The notes under the pieces: generated by a model
Databases searched by the model: none
What the model was told of the DNA's origin: nothing
What the model saw: the letters and a program-made list of their open reading frames with translations, nothing else
Assembly: GCA_021768985.1 (NCBI GenBank)
Contig: JAETTR010000053.1
Coordinates: 1 to 7,167, forward strand
Origin: Bacillota bacterium
GTDB lineage: Bacteria > Bacillota > Clostridia > Christensenellales > Borkfalkiaceae
DNA: 7,167 nucleotides
Direction of reading: 5' to 3'
Part shown: positions 5,564-7,167 of the stretch, in pieces
Layout: the number at the start of each line of letters is the position of its first letter
How positions within the stretch are numbered: position 1 is the first letter of the stretch
Position numbers and translations under genes: made by a program

Positions 5564-7079
5564 TTAGAAAGGTTTCGTCCAAGCCTAAATCGCCGATTAG
5601 TTTCAGGTAGATATCCACGTTTCCGTCCTTGTCGACCTCGATGCGCTGTATGATTTTTTTCAGTTGCGCGTTCGTCATCTGCGCAACGTCGGCGACGTCC
5701 TCTATTTCCTTGAAGGTGTTGTTGAGGATATCTTCAAGCTGATCGCGCTTGTTGATTTGATAGGAAACCATCTTCAGATCGTTTTCCAGCTTTTCGATCT
5801 GCTTGCGCATTCCGCCGATTTTCTCGTTCAGCTCTTCCCGCGTGATCAGATCATCCGTATACATATCCATATACTTTTGACGGGAATTTTTCAGCTTTTC
5901 GAGCTCTGCCGAAAGCTTTTGCTCAAAGTCCGCGTTCTCGTCGCGCCGACGGTAAAGGCGCTCGAATTCGGATATCACGTACTCTTTCACGTGCTTTTGT
6001 TGCGACAAGACGCTTGCAAAGTATTCGGTCAAAACCTGAATGAGTTCGTTCTCTTCGACGGTCGTCGCATTCGGGCAGCTGTCCGCCCCCCTGCCGTTTC
6101 TGCCCGAGCAAACCCATCGGACGTAGGTATTTTTATAGGTATGCGAAATCCGTCGAAACGACCAGCCGCATTCCTTGCACTTGATGAGGGTGGAAAACAG
6201 ATACTGATTGCTGTGCCGTTCCCGATCGAGTTTGAAGGTCTTGCCCCGCGCCGTCATGATTTCCTGCGCCCTGTCAAACGCTTCGGGCTCGATTATTTTC
6301 AGTTCGGGGCGTTCGGTAACCAGCCATTCCTCTTCGCTCTTTTCTGTGCGCTTGCCCGTCAGAAAGTCCGCGACCTCCTGCTTGCCGTTCACGATTTTTC
6401 CTGCGTAAATTTCATTGGTAAGAATACGGCAGACCGCGTTCGCCGTCCACTTGCAGGCACGCTTGGTCTTGATCCTGCTATCGTTTAGCATGCTTGCGAT
6501 TTTGCTTGCGCCGTAGCCCTCCTCCACGTAGAGATCAAAGATTTTTCGGACGGCTTCGGCTTCCTGTTCGTTGATTGTAAGGTTGAACAGATCGCCGTTC
6601 GTCTTGTCGTATCCGAACACGAAGTTCGGCACCTTGCCCTTTTCGGCGTTGATTTTTTTGCCGAACTTGACGCGCTTGGAAGTGTTCGCGCTCTCCTCCT
6701 GCGCCAGCGCGCCGAAGATCGTCAGCACGAATTCGCTGTTGCCCATGCTCGTCATGTTCGCCGTCAAAAACTGCGTTTCGATCCCGAGCGCTTTCAGCTT
6801 GCGGATATTCTGTAACAGGTCAACGGTGTTTCGGGCAAATCTTGAAATGTCCTTTACGACAACCATTTCGAACAACCCCTTTTCGGCATCCGTCATCATC
6901 TGCAAAAACTGCTTGCGGTTTTTGATTTTCGTACCAGAAATTCCCTCGTCCGCATACAGCTTGACAAGGTTGTCCCCCGTTCTCTTTGTATAGTCGGCAA
7001 AGAACTTCTTCTGCGCCTCCAAACTATTCAGCTGATCTTCCTTATCCGTCGAAACTCTGCAATACGCGGCTATATTCAT
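5544..7079 (-). CDS. Large serine recombinase / site-specific integrase
   Basis: The protein has 511 residues, full length for the family. Residues 1-145 are the resolvase-type catalytic domain: YCRVSTD carries the nucleophile Ser10 and Arg8, and ISRFARN carries Arg80 and Arg83. Residues about 150-280 are the recombinase DNA-binding domain. Residues 295-340 are a zinc ribbon (Cys301, Cys304, Cys324, Cys335). Residues about 370-450 form a Lys/Glu-rich coiled coil of the kind that controls synapsis and direction in integrases. It cuts and rejoins DNA through a covalent 5'-phosphoserine link at short attachment sites, either to move an element in and out or to invert a segment. The ATG at 7079 is chosen because YCRVS follows at the usual distance and GGTGGA precedes it. 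The gene has its own strong promoter. No excisionase, relaxase or phage gene is visible, so the kind of element cannot be told; the rest may lie beyond 7167. Confidence 0.93.
   Translation of the reverse strand: MNIAAYCRVSTDKEDQLNSLEAQKKFFADYTKRTGDNLVKLYADEGISGTKIKNRKQFLQMMTDAEKGLFEMVVVKDISRFARNTVDLLQNIRKLKALGIETQFLTANMTSMGNSEFVLTIFGALAQEESANTSKRVKFGKKINAEKGKVPNFVFGYDKTNGDLFNLTINEQEAEAVRKIFDLYVEEGYGASKIASMLNDSRIKTKRACKWTANAVCRILTNEIYAGKIVNGKQEVADFLTGKRTEKSEEEWLVTERPELKIIEPEAFDRAQEIMTARGKTFKLDRERHSNQYLFSTLIKCKECGWSFRRISHTYKNTYVRWVCSGRNGRGADSCPNATTVEENELIQVLTEYFASVLSQQKHVKEYVISEFERLYRRRDENADFEQKLSAELEKLKNSRQKYMDMYTDDLITREELNEKIGGMRKQIEKLENDLKMVSYQINKRDQLEDILNNTFKEIEDVADVAQMTNAQLKKIIQRIEVDKDGNVDIYLKLIGDLGLDETFLIHNDRT
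5560..5569. repeat. Left arm of a 10-bp inverted repeat around the recombinase
   Basis: TGAATTAGAA on the plus strand lies inside the last codons of the recombinase. It is the exact reverse complement of 7104-7113, just upstream of the gene. Both arms are AT-rich, so a chance match is quite possible. Confidence 0.25.
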
Positions 7080-7084
7080 ATTTA

Positions 7085-7090
7085 TCCACC
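7085..7090 (-). promoter_or_regulatory. Ribosome binding site deciding the recombinase start
   Basis: GGTGGA on the minus strand lies five bases before the ATG at 7079. It supports that start over an in-frame TTG at 7101-7103, which would sit only about 10 nt from the predicted transcription start with no room for a ribosome binding site. Confidence 0.65.
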
Positions 7091-7103
7091 ATAATATTTG
7101 CAA

Positions 7104-7113
7104 TTCTAATTCA
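7104..7113. repeat. Right arm of a 10-bp inverted repeat around the recombinase
   Basis: TTCTAATTCA on the plus strand lies between the -10 box and the start codon of the recombinase and pairs with 5560-5569. The promoter lies outside the interval between the two arms. Confidence 0.25.
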
Positions 7114-7118
7114 ACTGT

Positions 7119-7147
7119 ATTATATCACATAGAGCTCAACGAGTCAA
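7119..7147 (-). promoter_or_regulatory. Promoter of the recombinase gene
   Basis: On the minus strand, -35 TTGACT (7142-7147, one mismatch) is followed by a 17-base spacer and a perfect -10 TATAAT (7119-7124). Transcription should begin near 7112, giving a leader of roughly 33 nt. Confidence 0.8.
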
Positions 7148-7167
7148 GCGTAAAAAGCAAAATAGCC

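Noticed and set aside
5664..6488. Plus-strand open frame of 274 codons inside the recombinase
   Set aside because: It is the antisense shadow of the recombinase and zinc-ribbon domains, an effect of GC-biased codon use.
7080..7103. TTG start giving eight more residues on the recombinase
   Set aside because: It leaves almost no leader after the predicted transcription start. The extra residues are not part of the usual start of the catalytic domain, and GGTGGA sits correctly for the ATG at 7079.

Overview
The window looks like part of the chromosome of a strictly anaerobic Gram-positive bacterium of the Clostridia. The grounds are AGGAG-type ribosome binding sites, vegetative promoters of the TTGACA-17-TATAAT type with T-rich spacers, a lipoprotein signal of the form found in Gram-positives, a Clostridia-style serine recombinase, and an oxygen-sensitive type of ATP-driven iron-sulfur activase. 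The exact family cannot be read from the sequence. Every gene I can support lies on the minus strand, so the text below runs from high to low coordinates, in the direction of transcription.

7147-5399: a near-consensus promoter drives a 511-residue large serine recombinase with its catalytic domain, recombinase domain, zinc ribbon and coiled coil. Overlapping its 3' end in another frame is an open stretch (5402-5563) that reads like the C-terminal end of a protein but has no usable start. It may be what is left of a host gene after the recombinase element inserted.

5354-1004: a promoter, a leader of about 90 nt, then two genes overlapping by ATGA and closed by a strong intrinsic terminator. 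The first encodes a 974-residue protein with two activase (BadF/HgdC-type) domains, a four-cysteine linker and a DUF2229-type half. The second encodes a 422-residue relative of 2-hydroxyacyl-CoA dehydratase subunits. By analogy with the HgdC system, the activase domains would use ATP hydrolysis to push low-potential electrons onto iron-sulfur clusters in the dehydratase-like parts. The substrate is unknown, and no CoA transferase, ETF or dehydrogenase lies in the window to suggest one.

959-1: a separate promoter and a leader with two overlapping hairpins precede a lipoprotein made of repeated cysteine/GH modules. It is still open at the left edge of the window.

There are no rRNA, tRNA or CRISPR features. 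The two gene-free stretches (821-1040 and 5231-5398) are shorter than 300 bases and are accounted for by promoters, leaders and a terminator. The most unusual points are the split activase/dehydratase pair with its many predicted cluster sites, and the orphan gene end beside the recombinase.
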